Assembly (NCBI RefSeq): GCF_950066645.1
Contig: NZ_CATMFB010000006.1
Location: 1 to 64,000 of the forward strand
DNA from: an uncultured Thalassolituus sp.
GTDB lineage: Bacteria; Pseudomonadota; Gammaproteobacteria; Pseudomonadales; Oceanobacteraceae
Reading direction: 5' to 3'
Length of the DNA: 64,000 bases
A program made the translations under genes and the position numbers. Shown here in pieces: positions 1 through 8,484 of this stretch (its first letter is position 1; each line of letters begins with the position of its first letter). The notes beneath the pieces are model-generated. The model was given only the letters and a program-made list of their open reading frames with translations, was not told where the DNA came from and made no database searches.

Positions 1-524
1 ATCCTCGCGCATGCGGGGATCCATACTGAAGTTATTACAGGGCGCTGGATCTCCACGTTCGTGGAGATGACAAATATGCAGTGGAGATGACATCGTATCT
101 GTCATCTTCGCGCATGCGGGGATCCATGCTGAAGTTATTACAGGGCGCTGGATCTCCACGTTCGTGGAGATGACAAATATGCAGTGGAGATGACATCGTA
201 TCTGTCATCCTCGCGCATGCGGGGATCCATACTGAAGTTATTACAGAACGCTGGATCTCCACGTTCGTGGAGATGACAGATATACAGTGGCGATGACAGA
301 GCTCCTGTAGAGGAGACATCTCATATGTCATCCTCGCGCATGCGGGGATCCATACTGAAGTTATTACAGGGCGCTGGATCTCCACGTTCGTGGAGATGAC
401 AGATATGGAGTGGTGATGACAAATATGCAATGGAGATGACATCGTATCTGTCATCCTCGCGCATGCGGGGATCCATACTGAAGTTATTACAGGGCGCTGG
501 ATCTCCACGTTCGTGGAGATGACA
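1..524. repeat. Array of five 76-bp imperfect palindromic repeats
   Basis: Five copies of one element lie in the same orientation: 1-72 (cut by the window edge), 100-175, 203-278, 326-401 and 449-524, each 76 bp where complete. Each begins TGTCATC(C/T)TCGCGCATGC and ends with CTCCACGTTCGTGGAGATGACA-type sequence, so the two ends are approximate inverted repeats and each end holds its own small hairpin. The start-to-start period is 103, 103, 123 and 123 bp, and the spacers are also related to one another (27 or 47 bp). The element resembles the widespread GTCATTCCCGCG...-type intergenic repeats of proteobacteria. The apparent ORFs through the array are translations of the repeat, not genes. 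The stretch 525-606 continues degenerate repeat sequence. Confidence 0.93.
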
Positions 525-606
525 AATATCCAGTGGAGATGACAGATAGGAGATTGAGGTGACAAATATGAAGCGCCGACGACTGAGTTAAGCGCGAGCC
601 CAGAAC

Positions 607-897
607 TCAGATCAGATATTTTTTCACGTTCTGCTGACCGCGCTGCTGACCGGCAATACCGTTCTGCTCATTCTGTAGCTGCTCGAGTAATGCCTGCTCT
701 TCCTGCAGCAGGTTTTCGAGAAATTGTTGTTGGTCATTGGTCAGGCTGATCAAGTCAGATACCTGCGAAAACCAGGCCTGCATGACTTCGTTGCGTTTCT
801 GAATGCGCTCTTCCACCCCTTCACGCACACCCTGCCGGATGAGGGAGCGGATTTCTTCTGACAGGTTTTTTACTTCAGTAAACAGGTCATTATTCAT
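607..897 (-). CDS. Small coiled-coil flagellar-operon protein (FliT/FlgN-like?)
   Basis: This encodes 96 residues, almost wholly predicted helix and rich in Glu and Gln, with no signal peptide or membrane segment. Its ATG overlaps the flgI stop codon (ATGA), so it is translationally coupled to flgI. Its C-terminal half ([13 protein letters not shown]..., then [19 protein letters not shown]) follows the pattern of FliT/FlgN-type export chaperones, with helices ending in a Q-rich tail and a final Tyr-Leu. That is a pattern match by eye, not a proven homology. The position just after flgI is where flgJ normally lies, but the protein has neither the rod-binding region nor the muramidase domain of FlgJ. 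A role as a flagellar export chaperone or assembly helper is inference. Confidence 0.7.
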   Translation of the reverse strand: MNNDLFTEVKNLSEEIRSLIRQGVREGVEERIQKRNEVMQAWFSQVSDLISLTNDQQQFLENLLQEEQALLEQLQNEQNGIAGQQRGQQNVKKYLI

Positions 898-1994
898 ATT
901 ACGATCAGTTCCGCTTTTAGCGCTCCAGCTTGTTTCATTGCTTCAAGTATCGCCATCAGATCGCCAGGCGCTGCGCCGACTTCATTTACTGCTTTCACGA
1001 TATCGTCGAGAGTTACGCCGGGACCAAATTTAAACATCCGGCTGTCTCCGCCGTCGTCCACATTAATATTCGTCTGTGGCACGACAACGGTTTCTCCTTC
1101 TGCCAGCGCATTGGGCTGCGCTACCTGAAAATCTTCGTTAATGGTGACTGTGAGGCTGCCGTGGGTAACGGCCACAGGCTCGATCATCACGTTCTGCCCC
1201 ATAACAATGGTGCCAGTGCGTGAGTTAATAATGACTTTTGCCCGCTCTTTTCCGGTCTCAATCTCGAGATTTTCTATCAGAGAAAGATAGGCCACCCGCT
1301 GACTGGTGTCCCGTGGCGCACTGACGCGAATGCTGGTTGCATCCAGCGCTTCTGCCGTATTTGGCCCGAGAAGGTCGTTTATTTTTTCTGTCATCGCACG
1401 TGCGGTAGTGAAATCAGGCTGATCAAGGTTGAATATCAGGCTGTCACCACGACCGAAGGTGCTGGGCACAGAGGCTTCGACACTCGCCCCATTAGGTATT
1501 CTTCCCACGCTGGGAACATTGACCGTAATGCTGGAGCCATCGTTGCCTTCTGCACCGAAGCCACCTACGACCAGGTTACCCTGAGCAACGGCGTAGATAT
1601 TGCCATCTGCGCCTTTCATTGGGGTGAACAGCAGAGAACCACCACGAAGACTTTTGGCATTACCCAAAGACGAGACCGTGACATCAACCCGCTGCCCGGG
1701 CTTGGCAAACGGAGGAAGCTCGGCGGTGACAGATACCGCGGCGACATTTTTCAGCTTAGGGTCGGTTCCCGCCGGCAAGGTGATTCCGAACTCGTTCATC
1801 ATGTTACGGAAGGTCTGAGTGGTGAACGGCGCTTTATCACCGGTGCCATCCAGGCCTACGACCAGACCGTAACCAATCAGCTGGTTACTGCGGACGCCCG
1901 CAATGCTGGTGATGTCTTTTATGCGCTCTGCATATGCGGCGGTTGTCAGGCCGCCGAACAGCACAATGACAAGTAATTGACGCCAGATTTTCAT
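894..1994 (-). CDS. flgI: Flagellar P-ring protein FlgI
   Basis: FlgI forms the periplasmic P-ring around the flagellar rod. The 366-residue product has the usual family length, with a Sec signal peptide ending in AYA, then the [21 protein letters not shown] start typical of mature FlgI and the C-terminal [14 protein letters not shown] end. An open frame extends further upstream, but it is translated 76-bp repeat sequence. ATGATG at 1997/1994 is the sensible start, preceded by a weak AGG. A sigma-54 promoter lies just upstream (2042-2057) and the repeats at 2084-2316 separate the gene from flgH, so flgI appears to have its own transcript. The stop overlaps the next gene's start. Confidence 0.97.
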   Translation of the reverse strand: MKIWRQLLVIVLFGGLTTAAYAERIKDITSIAGVRSNQLIGYGLVVGLDGTGDKAPFTTQTFRNMMNEFGITLPAGTDPKLKNVAAVSVTAELPPFAKPGQRVDVTVSSLGNAKSLRGGSLLFTPMKGADGNIYAVAQGNLVVGGFGAEGNDGSSITVNVPSVGRIPNGASVEASVPSTFGRGDSLIFNLDQPDFTTARAMTEKINDLLGPNTAEALDATSIRVSAPRDTSQRVAYLSLIENLEIETGKERAKVIINSRTGTIVMGQNVMIEPVAVTHGSLTVTINEDFQVAQPNALAEGETVVVPQTNINVDDGGDSRMFKFGPGVTLDDIVKAVNEVGAAPGDLMAILEAMKQAGALKAELIVI

Positions 1995-2041
1995 CATTTT
2001 TGCCTGTTTTACACAGTTTCTGCGAAATATAGAGAGGGTAA

Positions 2042-2057
2042 TGCAGGGGGTGTGCCA
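2042..2057 (-). promoter_or_regulatory. Sigma-54 promoter for flgI
   Basis: Read on the minus strand, this is TGGCACACCCCCTGCA. It has the -24 TGGCAC element and the invariant GG-N10-GC spacing of sigma-54 promoters; the -12 element is CTGCA rather than TTGCA. It lies about 48 bp upstream of the flgI ATG, between that start and the repeat cluster. Confidence 0.72.
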
Positions 2058-2083
2058 AGAGCTGCGGTCTGAAGTACAAGCAG

Positions 2084-2316
2084 GACGCTGGATCTCCACA
2101 TTCGTGGAGATGACATCCCACCTGTCATCCTCGCGTATGCGGGGATCCATTCTGAAGCACAAGTAGGACGCTGGATCTCCACGTTCGTGGAGATGACATC
2201 CCAGCTGTCATCCTCGCGTATGCGGGGATCCATTCTGAAATATAAGCAGGACGCTGGGTCTCCACGTTCGTGAAGATGACATCCCAGCTGTCATCCTCGC
2301 GAACGCGGGGATCCAC
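2084..2316. repeat. 76-bp palindromic repeats between flgH and flgI
   Basis: Two full 76-bp copies (2123-2198 and 2206-2281) are flanked by a right half-copy (about 2084-2115) and a left half-copy (2289-2316). They are the same family as the array at 1-524, here with a period of 83 bp. They fill the gap between the flgH stop and the flgI promoter. Confidence 0.92.
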
Positions 2317-2328
2317 TAGAAACTGACG

Positions 2329-3012
2329 TCAGAACGGCCACCAGGGGGACATAAAGATACGGTCAGCCCAGCCCTGCTTCGTGCTGTTGTTGAGGTTGCC
2401 ACGGCCACCAAAAGATATACGCGCATCAGCGACTTTGCTGGACGCCACTGTGTTGTCAGGAGTGATGTCCTGCGGGCGAACCAGACCACTGATGCGGATG
2501 TACTCGTCGCCCTCACTGAGGGTGAGCCACTTTTCGCCGCGAATGCGCAGAATCCCGTTGGGAAGAATATCAGCCACCGTGACACTGATCTGACCACTCA
2601 GGCTATTGGAGCGGTCGGCCTCACCTTTGCCGCTGAATTGCCGGTCGTTGGCCGTCTCGCTGTCGAGTGTCAGGTTTTTCCAGCCAGGGATCGTGCCCAT
2701 TACGCTCGGGGCTGACAGGCTGTTGTTCGAAGATTTATCCGCACTGGTTTCTGCCGATTTCGACGATTGATATTCTTCATCGAAGATGACCGTAATAATG
2801 TCTCCGACCCGGGTGGCCTGTTGATCTGTGTATAAGCCGAAGCTGTAGCGTGGCTGAAACAGAGATCCATCGTTACTCGGGGGTGCCTGCAGACTCTGAG
2901 CCGAGACCGGGGCAAACGCCGGGTCGTCAGGAAACACATTGCGCTCTGGGTCGATTGTTGCGCAGGATGCAGTCACGAATGCAAAAATCACAGCGATGCT
3001 AAGACGTATCAT
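2329..3012 (-). CDS. flgH: Flagellar L-ring protein FlgH
   Basis: FlgH is the outer-membrane lipoprotein that builds the L-ring through which the flagellar rod passes. The 227-residue product has a signal peptide with lipobox TASC (Cys17), then family features: the central GDIITVIFDEEYQSSKSAET segment, PNGILRIRGEKWLTLSEGDEYIRISG, and the end WADRIFMSPWWPF. The length is normal. It follows flgG by 12 bp in the flgF-G-H operon. The start at 3012 is preceded by GGAGG (from the cctcc at 3019-3023 on the plus strand). Confidence 0.97.
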   Translation of the reverse strand: MIRLSIAVIFAFVTASCATIDPERNVFPDDPAFAPVSAQSLQAPPSNDGSLFQPRYSFGLYTDQQATRVGDIITVIFDEEYQSSKSAETSADKSSNNSLSAPSVMGTIPGWKNLTLDSETANDRQFSGKGEADRSNSLSGQISVTVADILPNGILRIRGEKWLTLSEGDEYIRISGLVRPQDITPDNTVASSKVADARISFGGRGNLNNSTKQGWADRIFMSPWWPF

Positions 3013-3024
3013 CTTACACCTCCA

Positions 3025-3810
3025 TCAAGTGTTCTGAGTCAGGAACTGCAGCATCTGATCGGCAGCAGAGACGACTTTAGAGTTCATTTCGTAGGCGCGC
3101 TGAACGGTAATCATCTTCACCAGTTCTTCCACCACCTCAACATTGGAGTTTTCCAGTGCGCCCTGGATGACTGGACCGAAGCCGTCTTCTCCGGGAACAC
3201 CCGCATTAGGTGCCCCACTGGCTGCGGTTTCGAGGAAGATGTTTCCCCCTGCAGCCTGAAGCCCTGCCGGGTTAATAAAGTCGATGGTTTCAATCTGGCC
3301 GAGCTGCTGCGGGTTCGGATCGCCGAACATAGTAGCCTGCACAATGCCGTCCTGACTGATGGTCAGCTGATTGGTCAGCTCAGGGATGGTGATCTGAGGC
3401 TCCAGCGGATAGCCATTAACGTTAACCACCACGCCTTCATTGTTGATGTGGAACGTACCGTCCCGGGTGTAACCGATGTTGCCGTCAGGCAGAACAATCT
3501 GAAAGAAACCACGACCATTCACTGCAATGTCGAGTGGTTGGTCTGTGATTTCCAGCGAGCCGGTGGTGAACACCTTCTGGGTTCCGGCGGTACGAACGCC
3601 TGTTCCCAATTGCAGACCTGATGGCAGACGGCTGTCTGCAGAGCTGTTCGCCCCCGGCTGTCGCTGGATCTGGTAGATCAGGTCTTCAAATACCGGACGG
3701 TCTTTTTTGAAGCCTGTTGTGGCCACGTTGGCCAGGTTATTCGATACGGTGGTCAGTGCCAGGTCCTGTGCTTCGAGTCCTGTTTTACTGACCCAGAGTG
3801 CGTTCATCAT
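3025..3810 (-). CDS. flgG: Flagellar distal rod protein FlgG
   Basis: FlgG polymerises into the distal rod. The 261-residue product has the N-terminal rod/hook motif (SNNLANVATTGFKKDRPVFED) and the matching C-terminal helix (NSNVEVVEELVKMITVQRAYEMNSKVV) that pack as a coiled coil in axial proteins, plus the central FlgG region with GRGFFQI and GYTRDGTFHI. An AGGAG about 8 bp before ATG 3810 supports that start; a second in-frame ATG follows directly. It lies 14 bp after flgF in the same operon. Confidence 0.98.
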   Translation of the reverse strand: MMNALWVSKTGLEAQDLALTTVSNNLANVATTGFKKDRPVFEDLIYQIQRQPGANSSADSRLPSGLQLGTGVRTAGTQKVFTTGSLEITDQPLDIAVNGRGFFQIVLPDGNIGYTRDGTFHINNEGVVVNVNGYPLEPQITIPELTNQLTISQDGIVQATMFGDPNPQQLGQIETIDFINPAGLQAAGGNIFLETAASGAPNAGVPGEDGFGPVIQGALENSNVEVVEELVKMITVQRAYEMNSKVVSAADQMLQFLTQNT

Positions 3811-3824
3811 AATTCAGACTCCTG

Positions 3825-4571
3825 TTACTGATTCGACATGATCTGTGTGGTGGCGGACGCCAGCTCATCCACACGCTTCATCATTTTCACCTGCATTTCA
3901 TACTGACGATTCAGCTGAATCAGGCTGGTAAGTTCGGTGACTGCATTAACATTGCTGCCTTCTGTGAAGCCGCCGATAACGCTGATGGCTGGATCTGGCT
4001 GTGCCGGCGGAGTGCCAGCCTCGCGGAAGCGGAAAAGACCGTCTTCTCCTTTCTCCAGTGTTTCAGGGTCCGGGTTTACCAGTTTCAGCTGCACAGGCTC
4101 GGCCACTTCTGCCGGGACTTCACCTTTCGGGCGGATAGTAATGATGCCGGCCTTGCTGATATCGATCTGCTCGTATTCCGGTAACGTCACCGGACCACCA
4201 TCTCCGATCAATTGCAGACCACTGCCGTTAACTACACGGCCCAGTGCATCCACACTGAGGTCACCCCGGCGGGTATAAGCTTCCTGACCGTCCGGGCCGA
4301 CGACCGCAAACCAGCCGTCGCCTTCGATAGAGAGATCCAGATTGTTGCCGGTCTGAACCAGCGGCCCCATGCTCATGTCACTGGCTGGGCGCTCGGTCAT
4401 CGCGTATGCACGAGTAGGAAAATGCTCGCCAAATACGCCCTGAGCACGGCTCTGGGTGTAGTCGGAGCGGAAACCCGTGGTGGCAACGTTAGCGAGGTTG
4501 TTGGCGTGTGCTGCCTGCCCCCAGGTGTTCTGTTTGGCGCCAGACATGGCAATGTAGAGTGCGCGGTCCAT
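3825..4571 (-). CDS. flgF: Flagellar proximal rod protein FlgF
   Basis: FlgF is a proximal rod subunit. The 248-residue product starts MDRALYIAMSGAKQ, contains the HANNLANVATTGFRSD axial motif near residue 25, and ends with the paired C-terminal helix (EGSNVNAVTELTSLIQLNRQYEMQ...). The length is normal. It heads an flgF-flgG-flgH transcript: a sigma-54 promoter lies at 4611-4626, and it is separated from flgE by 269 bp holding a nested hairpin and a repeat element. In many gammaproteobacteria flgF follows flgE closely in one operon, so this gap is noteworthy. Confidence 0.97.
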   Translation of the reverse strand: MDRALYIAMSGAKQNTWGQAAHANNLANVATTGFRSDYTQSRAQGVFGEHFPTRAYAMTERPASDMSMGPLVQTGNNLDLSIEGDGWFAVVGPDGQEAYTRRGDLSVDALGRVVNGSGLQLIGDGGPVTLPEYEQIDISKAGIITIRPKGEVPAEVAEPVQLKLVNPDPETLEKGEDGLFRFREAGTPPAQPDPAISVIGGFTEGSNVNAVTELTSLIQLNRQYEMQVKMMKRVDELASATTQIMSNQ

Positions 4572-4610
4572 AACGGATACCTTTGCAATTCGTTCAGTTA
4601 GTCAGAACAT

Positions 4611-4626
4611 TGCGAAGGGTGTGCCA
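4611..4626 (-). promoter_or_regulatory. Sigma-54 promoter for flgF-flgG-flgH
   Basis: On the minus strand this reads TGGCACACCCTTCGCA, with a perfect TGGCAC at -24 and GG-N10-GC spacing; the -12 element is TCGCA. The predicted start of transcription, near 4600, lies about 28 bp before the flgF ATG. A 9-bp inverted repeat (4629-4653) sits immediately upstream. Confidence 0.78.
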
Positions 4627-4628
4627 AC

Positions 4629-4653
4629 TATTGAAAATCTATATTTTTCAATA
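4629..4653. promoter_or_regulatory. Inverted repeat upstream of the flgF promoter
   Basis: TATTGAAAA (4629-4637) and TTTTCAATA (4645-4653) are perfect 9-bp arms with a 7-bp spacer. They lie directly upstream of the sigma-54 promoter as read on the minus strand. A closely similar sequence recurs at 45270-45290. This could be an activator or IHF-type site; the function is not known from the sequence. Confidence 0.5.
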
Positions 4654-4682
4654 ACTTATGGATTTATATCGCCAAAGTTAGG

Positions 4683-4727
4683 CGGCAAGCCGCTATGCCG
4701 CCAACGGATGGCGGCAACGGCTTGCCG
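4683..4727. repeat. Nested GC-rich inverted repeat between flgE and flgF
   Basis: The outer arms are CGGCAAGCCG (4683-4692) and CGGCTTGCCG (4718-4727); the inner arms are TGCCGCC (4696-4702) and GGCGGCA (4710-4716). It is a strong two-tier hairpin on either strand, REP-like. No U-run follows it in the flgE reading direction, so it is not a classical terminator, although it could attenuate transcription or stabilise the flgE mRNA end. Confidence 0.75.
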
Positions 4728-4759
4728 GTAAAAAAGGATCTGTCATCCGTACTGTGACC

Positions 4760-4828
4760 TGTCATCTCCGCGAATGCGGAGATCCAGCGCTGTTCTGATC
4801 ATGGACTCCCGCGTTCGCGGGAGTGACA
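4760..4828. repeat. Diverged copy of the palindromic repeat family, downstream of flgE
   Basis: The left end is TGTCATCTCCGCGAATGCGG and the right end is CTCCCGCGTTCGCGGGAGTG, with the same inverted-repeat design as the 76-bp family but about 69 bp long and diverged in its core. It lies directly after the flgE stop. Confidence 0.85.
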
Positions 4829-4840
4829 AATTCGCCATCA

Positions 4841-7800
4841 TCAGATATTCAGAATCGTCTGTGTCACCTGATCGACGGTTTCAATCGTCTTCGCACTCGC
4901 CTGGAAGTTCCGCTGCGCGATGATCAGCCCCACCAGCTCTTCAGACAGGTCGACGTTAGAGTCTTCCAGTGCTGATGACCTGATCTGCCCGAACGACGCG
5001 GTTCGTGGCGAGCCAACGGTCGGGATGCCAGACTCGAACGATTCTGCCCAGGCCGTATCACCCACCGGGGTCAGTCCTTCAGGGTTACGGAAGTTCGCCA
5101 GAGCGACCTGTCCCAGTGTCTGCGCCTGTCCGTTGGTGAATCGGGCGAAGATAATCCCCTCCTCATCCACTTCCAGACCTGTCAGACGACCTGTGGCATA
5201 CCCGTTCTGATTGAGCTCGTTGACCGAGAACTCACTGCCAAACTGGGTGGAGCCCGCCAGACTGATCTGGAAGTTTGAGTTAGTTGGTGGATCAGTCAGA
5301 GGCAGACCACCTTCCAGCACGTTCACTGATGTCTGAGCACCGGTGGCATCGCCATTCTCATCCACCGGATCCCAGTTGGTGATAAAGATGTCTCCGGTGG
5401 CGATGTCGTCCAGCGTACCGTCCTGGTTAAAGAAGAGTTCATAGCGCGCTGCTGTTGGCTCCAGGTTTTCCGGGAATGGCAGAGCCGGATCCGGATCACC
5501 GACGTTATTGCCGTCGATAAGCACATACATGGCCCAGACGTTCTGCTCGTTCGGGCGGGTCGGATCCAGTGGCTCTTTGACGAAGTACTGGGTCATAACG
5601 TGAGCGTTACCCAGGCTGTCGTAAATGGTGGTTGAGGTCGCGTGGTTGTAGGTCTCCTGGTTGTCCGGGTCGAAGGAATTGAGGACGTAGTCCGTATACT
5701 CATCGTCCGTCAGCGCCCCGAAAATACCGGAGACAACAGGCTGTGGATCGCGCAGCACGTAGCCTTCATTGAAAATGAAGTTCACGGTTCCCCCCACAGC
5801 CGCGGCAACATCGGCAGCCGTTGTACCACCAAGGACGACGGGGCCGGTCCCTTCAACACCCTGAACGACCAGAGAGTCTGTCACCACAGGGCTGTTGATA
5901 GACACTTTGATGTCGCGGCCGATTTCATTGGTGATCAACAGGTCACCATCACTGGTCAGGGACGCGCGGAAGCCTGGCAGAGTGGTCGCCCGGAAGGCGT
6001 TAATTTCATCCACCATTTCTTCGAGACTGGTGGATTCCAGCACCTGTCCGTTAATGGTCAACGTCATGTCATTACCCGGGCTGTTATACCCGGATGCAGG
6101 CAACGTCATTACGGTTTCGGCAGAGGCCGTTACACCGGGCTGCTGGTTGAATATCGAAACAATTTCATTCGCCTCAGCATGTTCAGGGATAACAATTTCA
6201 GTCTCTTCACCATCCGGGTCAATCAGAGTAACCCGTTGCTCTGGGTATTCGTTGGTTACGCCTTCAATACCTGTGGTCAGTAAGGAGCCGTCGTCCGGAT
6301 TCACCTGCAGAATCCCGAACAGCTCTGCCTCGCTGACATCCTGACCACTTGCGGAGATGTTTGTAATAGAGATGATTGAGGCCTCACCCGCTTCTACCGC
6401 AGAGAGCTGGAGCTTGTACTGAGGAGGCACAACGCGTGGCTCAATTTCTACTGCAGATGCCTGCACACCGATGTAGCTGTCAGCGTCCTGACTGTTCAGC
6501 TGCCGGTTAATACTTGCCGCCAGCTGCTGTACAGACCGGTACTCTTCATCAAGGGTGACAACAACTGAACCGCTGCGTCCGTCAGCGTCAGGGGCAGGTA
6601 CCGTCAGGTTAATACGGAAGCTGTTGGTACGGTCCACTTCATCCTGACCCGTAACCACGAACATACTGTCAAAGCCCAGTTCGTTAACAGCCTGAGGTTC
6701 CGTCGCTGTTGGCGTGATCGAAATGCCCTCGCCTGCGCCTACCAGGCTGTTGGTGAATACCAGTTGTCCGCCGACGGCATCCACTTCGACTTTACCGGCC
6801 AGACCACCAGCACCGATGTAAATATCAATCTGCTGCTGGATCGCCACGGCGACAGCTTCGAGGTTTGCGTAGTTTGCCGGTGGTATGGTGATGGTGAACG
6901 GACCACCCCCATTGCCGGTGGTACTTGTCACTTCCAGATCAAACTCGTTGTTAGCAAGTACCGGCTCGACCCCGGTATCCAGACGGTTATTGCTCAGGAA
7001 GCCCAGATTAATCAGGTCGTAACCGATGGAGCTTACTGAGTTGTCCGCGATCTGAACGAAGTCACCACGGGATGCCGGCGCCTGCACCTGGAATTCGATA
7101 CGGCCAGCATTGTTGATGGCCAGTACCTGCTCGTTACCGGCACCTGCTGTCGCGGTTATCTGAGCATTGATCTCTGCAACGACTTCAGCGGTACTGACAC
7201 TGGCGTAGTTGCCCGGAGCCGCGCCAACCCAGGCGGCTTCACTCAGGTTAATCGGGTACAGATCGCCCGCCTCGGTGGCAATACGGAAGGCCAGAACGTT
7301 ACCGTTTGCCGTGCTGACGTCGAGCGCGCTGTAGGTGTTGTTTGCAGTGAGTACAGCAAACTCACCTGGGTCACTTGCCACGATATTGAGCGGTGGTGAC
7401 GCGGTGGTCCGGGTGGTGGTCTGTGTACCAGGAATCGACTGGAAGTCTGCAGTCACCGGGCTCGCACCAACAAACAGAGTCGTACCGGCCGTTCCAGCGG
7501 CTACTGTTGCGGTTCCGGGAGTATCAAAAATTGCGTCCCAGCCCGGTGTTGTCGCAATTGAGAAGGAGGTACCGTTCGTTGCGTTATATCCTGCTCTCTG
7601 AACCAGTAACTGGCCTGTCGCAGGGTCTTCTGAAGCACGCAGTTGCTGTGATCCGAAGACAGCATCCAGTGCCGCCTGAACATCGTTAATCACTTCCTGG
7701 TTGGTTGCACCAGCGGCAACACCAGTGAGCGTAATGGTCTGAAGGCCGTTACCATCACCGATATCGAAGTCCATAGAGATCGCACCGTAACCAGTAGCTG

Positions 7801-8464
7801 CTGCTGATGCGACGGTCTCATTAAAGAGCACCTGAGCTGCAACGCCTGCTGTCGTCGGTTGCCCTGCTGACGCCAGTATGGTTTTGGTTGATTCTACGAT
7901 ACCCGCATCCGCGGCACCGATGGACAGACCATTAGAGACCAGCTGCAGACCCTGCTCCTGCAGGACTCCTTCACCGGCATCCAGGTTGAGGATGGCCGAA
8001 GTCAGTGTGGTCAACCGTGGTGGCTGGTTTGCTACCTGAATATTGATGTCACCCAGAACACCATTCACCACCCCATTGGCATTGGCGGCATAGCCCTGCA
8101 GGCGCGAACCGTTGTTTGCCACGACGTAGCCATCTTTATCCAGTGAGAATATGCCCGAGCGGGTATAGGTCACACTGCCACGATCGTTGAGAACGAAGAA
8201 CCCGTTACCGTCGATTGCCATATCGAGCGCATTTTCGGTTCCGCTGATGTTCCCCTGCGAGAACTCCTGACGGACGTTATCCACCATGACACCACTACCG
8301 ACCGGCTTCAGACCTGTGCCCAGCAACGTCGTGGTATATACGTCAGCAAACTCTGCACGCGACTCCTTAAAGCCGATTGTGCTGGCGTTTGCCACGTTAT
8401 TACCCGTTACTTCCAGGTCGGTTGAGGCTGCGCGGATACCACTTAAACCAATATTAAAAGCCAT
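4841..8464 (-). CDS. flgE: Flagellar hook protein FlgE, very large variant
   Basis: FlgE polymerises into the hook that joins the flagellar rod to the filament. The N-terminus (MAFNIGLSGIRAAS..., NNVANASTIGFKESRAEFAD near residue 25) and the C-terminus (SNVDLSEELVGLIIAQRNFQASAKTIETVDQ) are standard, as are the flanking shell segments (GNGFFVL, YTRSGIFSLDKDGY; SEFSVNELNQNGYATGRL). The product is 1207 residues against roughly 400-450 for common FlgE. The extra ~700 residues lie between about residues 180 and 880. They are Ala/Thr/Val/Asn-rich with many acidic residues, read like repeated beta-sandwich domains, and should decorate the outer surface of the hook. An RBS GGAGAG precedes ATG 8464. 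It follows flgD by 20 bp. Confidence 0.95.
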   Translation of the reverse strand: MAFNIGLSGIRAASTDLEVTGNNVANASTIGFKESRAEFADVYTTTLLGTGLKPVGSGVMVDNVRQEFSQGNISGTENALDMAIDGNGFFVLNDRGSVTYTRSGIFSLDKDGYVVANNGSRLQGYAANANGVVNGVLGDINIQVANQPPRLTTLTSAILNLDAGEGVLQEQGLQLVSNGLSIGAADAGIVESTKTILASAGQPTTAGVAAQVLFNETVASAAATGYGAISMDFDIGDGNGLQTITLTGVAAGATNQEVINDVQAALDAVFGSQQLRASEDPATGQLLVQRAGYNATNGTSFSIATTPGWDAIFDTPGTATVAAGTAGTTLFVGASPVTADFQSIPGTQTTTRTTASPPLNIVASDPGEFAVLTANNTYSALDVSTANGNVLAFRIATEAGDLYPINLSEAAWVGAAPGNYASVSTAEVVAEINAQITATAGAGNEQVLAINNAGRIEFQVQAPASRGDFVQIADNSVSSIGYDLINLGFLSNNRLDTGVEPVLANNEFDLEVTSTTGNGGGPFTITIPPANYANLEAVAVAIQQQIDIYIGAGGLAGKVEVDAVGGQLVFTNSLVGAGEGISITPTATEPQAVNELGFDSMFVVTGQDEVDRTNSFRINLTVPAPDADGRSGSVVVTLDEEYRSVQQLAASINRQLNSQDADSYIGVQASAVEIEPRVVPPQYKLQLSAVEAGEASIISITNISASGQDVSEAELFGILQVNPDDGSLLTTGIEGVTNEYPEQRVTLIDPDGEETEIVIPEHAEANEIVSIFNQQPGVTASAETVMTLPASGYNSPGNDMTLTINGQVLESTSLEEMVDEINAFRATTLPGFRASLTSDGDLLITNEIGRDIKVSINSPVVTDSLVVQGVEGTGPVVLGGTTAADVAAAVGGTVNFIFNEGYVLRDPQPVVSGIFGALTDDEYTDYVLNSFDPDNQETYNHATSTTIYDSLGNAHVMTQYFVKEPLDPTRPNEQNVWAMYVLIDGNNVGDPDPALPFPENLEPTAARYELFFNQDGTLDDIATGDIFITNWDPVDENGDATGAQTSVNVLEGGLPLTDPPTNSNFQISLAGSTQFGSEFSVNELNQNGYATGRLTGLEVDEEGIIFARFTNGQAQTLGQVALANFRNPEGLTPVGDTAWAESFESGIPTVGSPRTASFGQIRSSALEDSNVDLSEELVGLIIAQRNFQASAKTIETVDQVTQTILNI

Positions 8465-8484
8465 ATCGTCTCTCCACTGCCGGG

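Noticed and set aside
1-524. CRISPR array
   Set aside because: The repeats are 76 bp and palindromic, the spacers are related to each other rather than unique, and no cas gene is near.
35-565. Open frame through the left repeat array
   Set aside because: The translation merely repeats the 76-bp element. No RBS or codon pattern of a gene is present.
1994-2162. N-terminal extension of FlgI
   Set aside because: The upstream open frame translates the palindromic repeat and would put the signal peptide 56 residues inside the protein.
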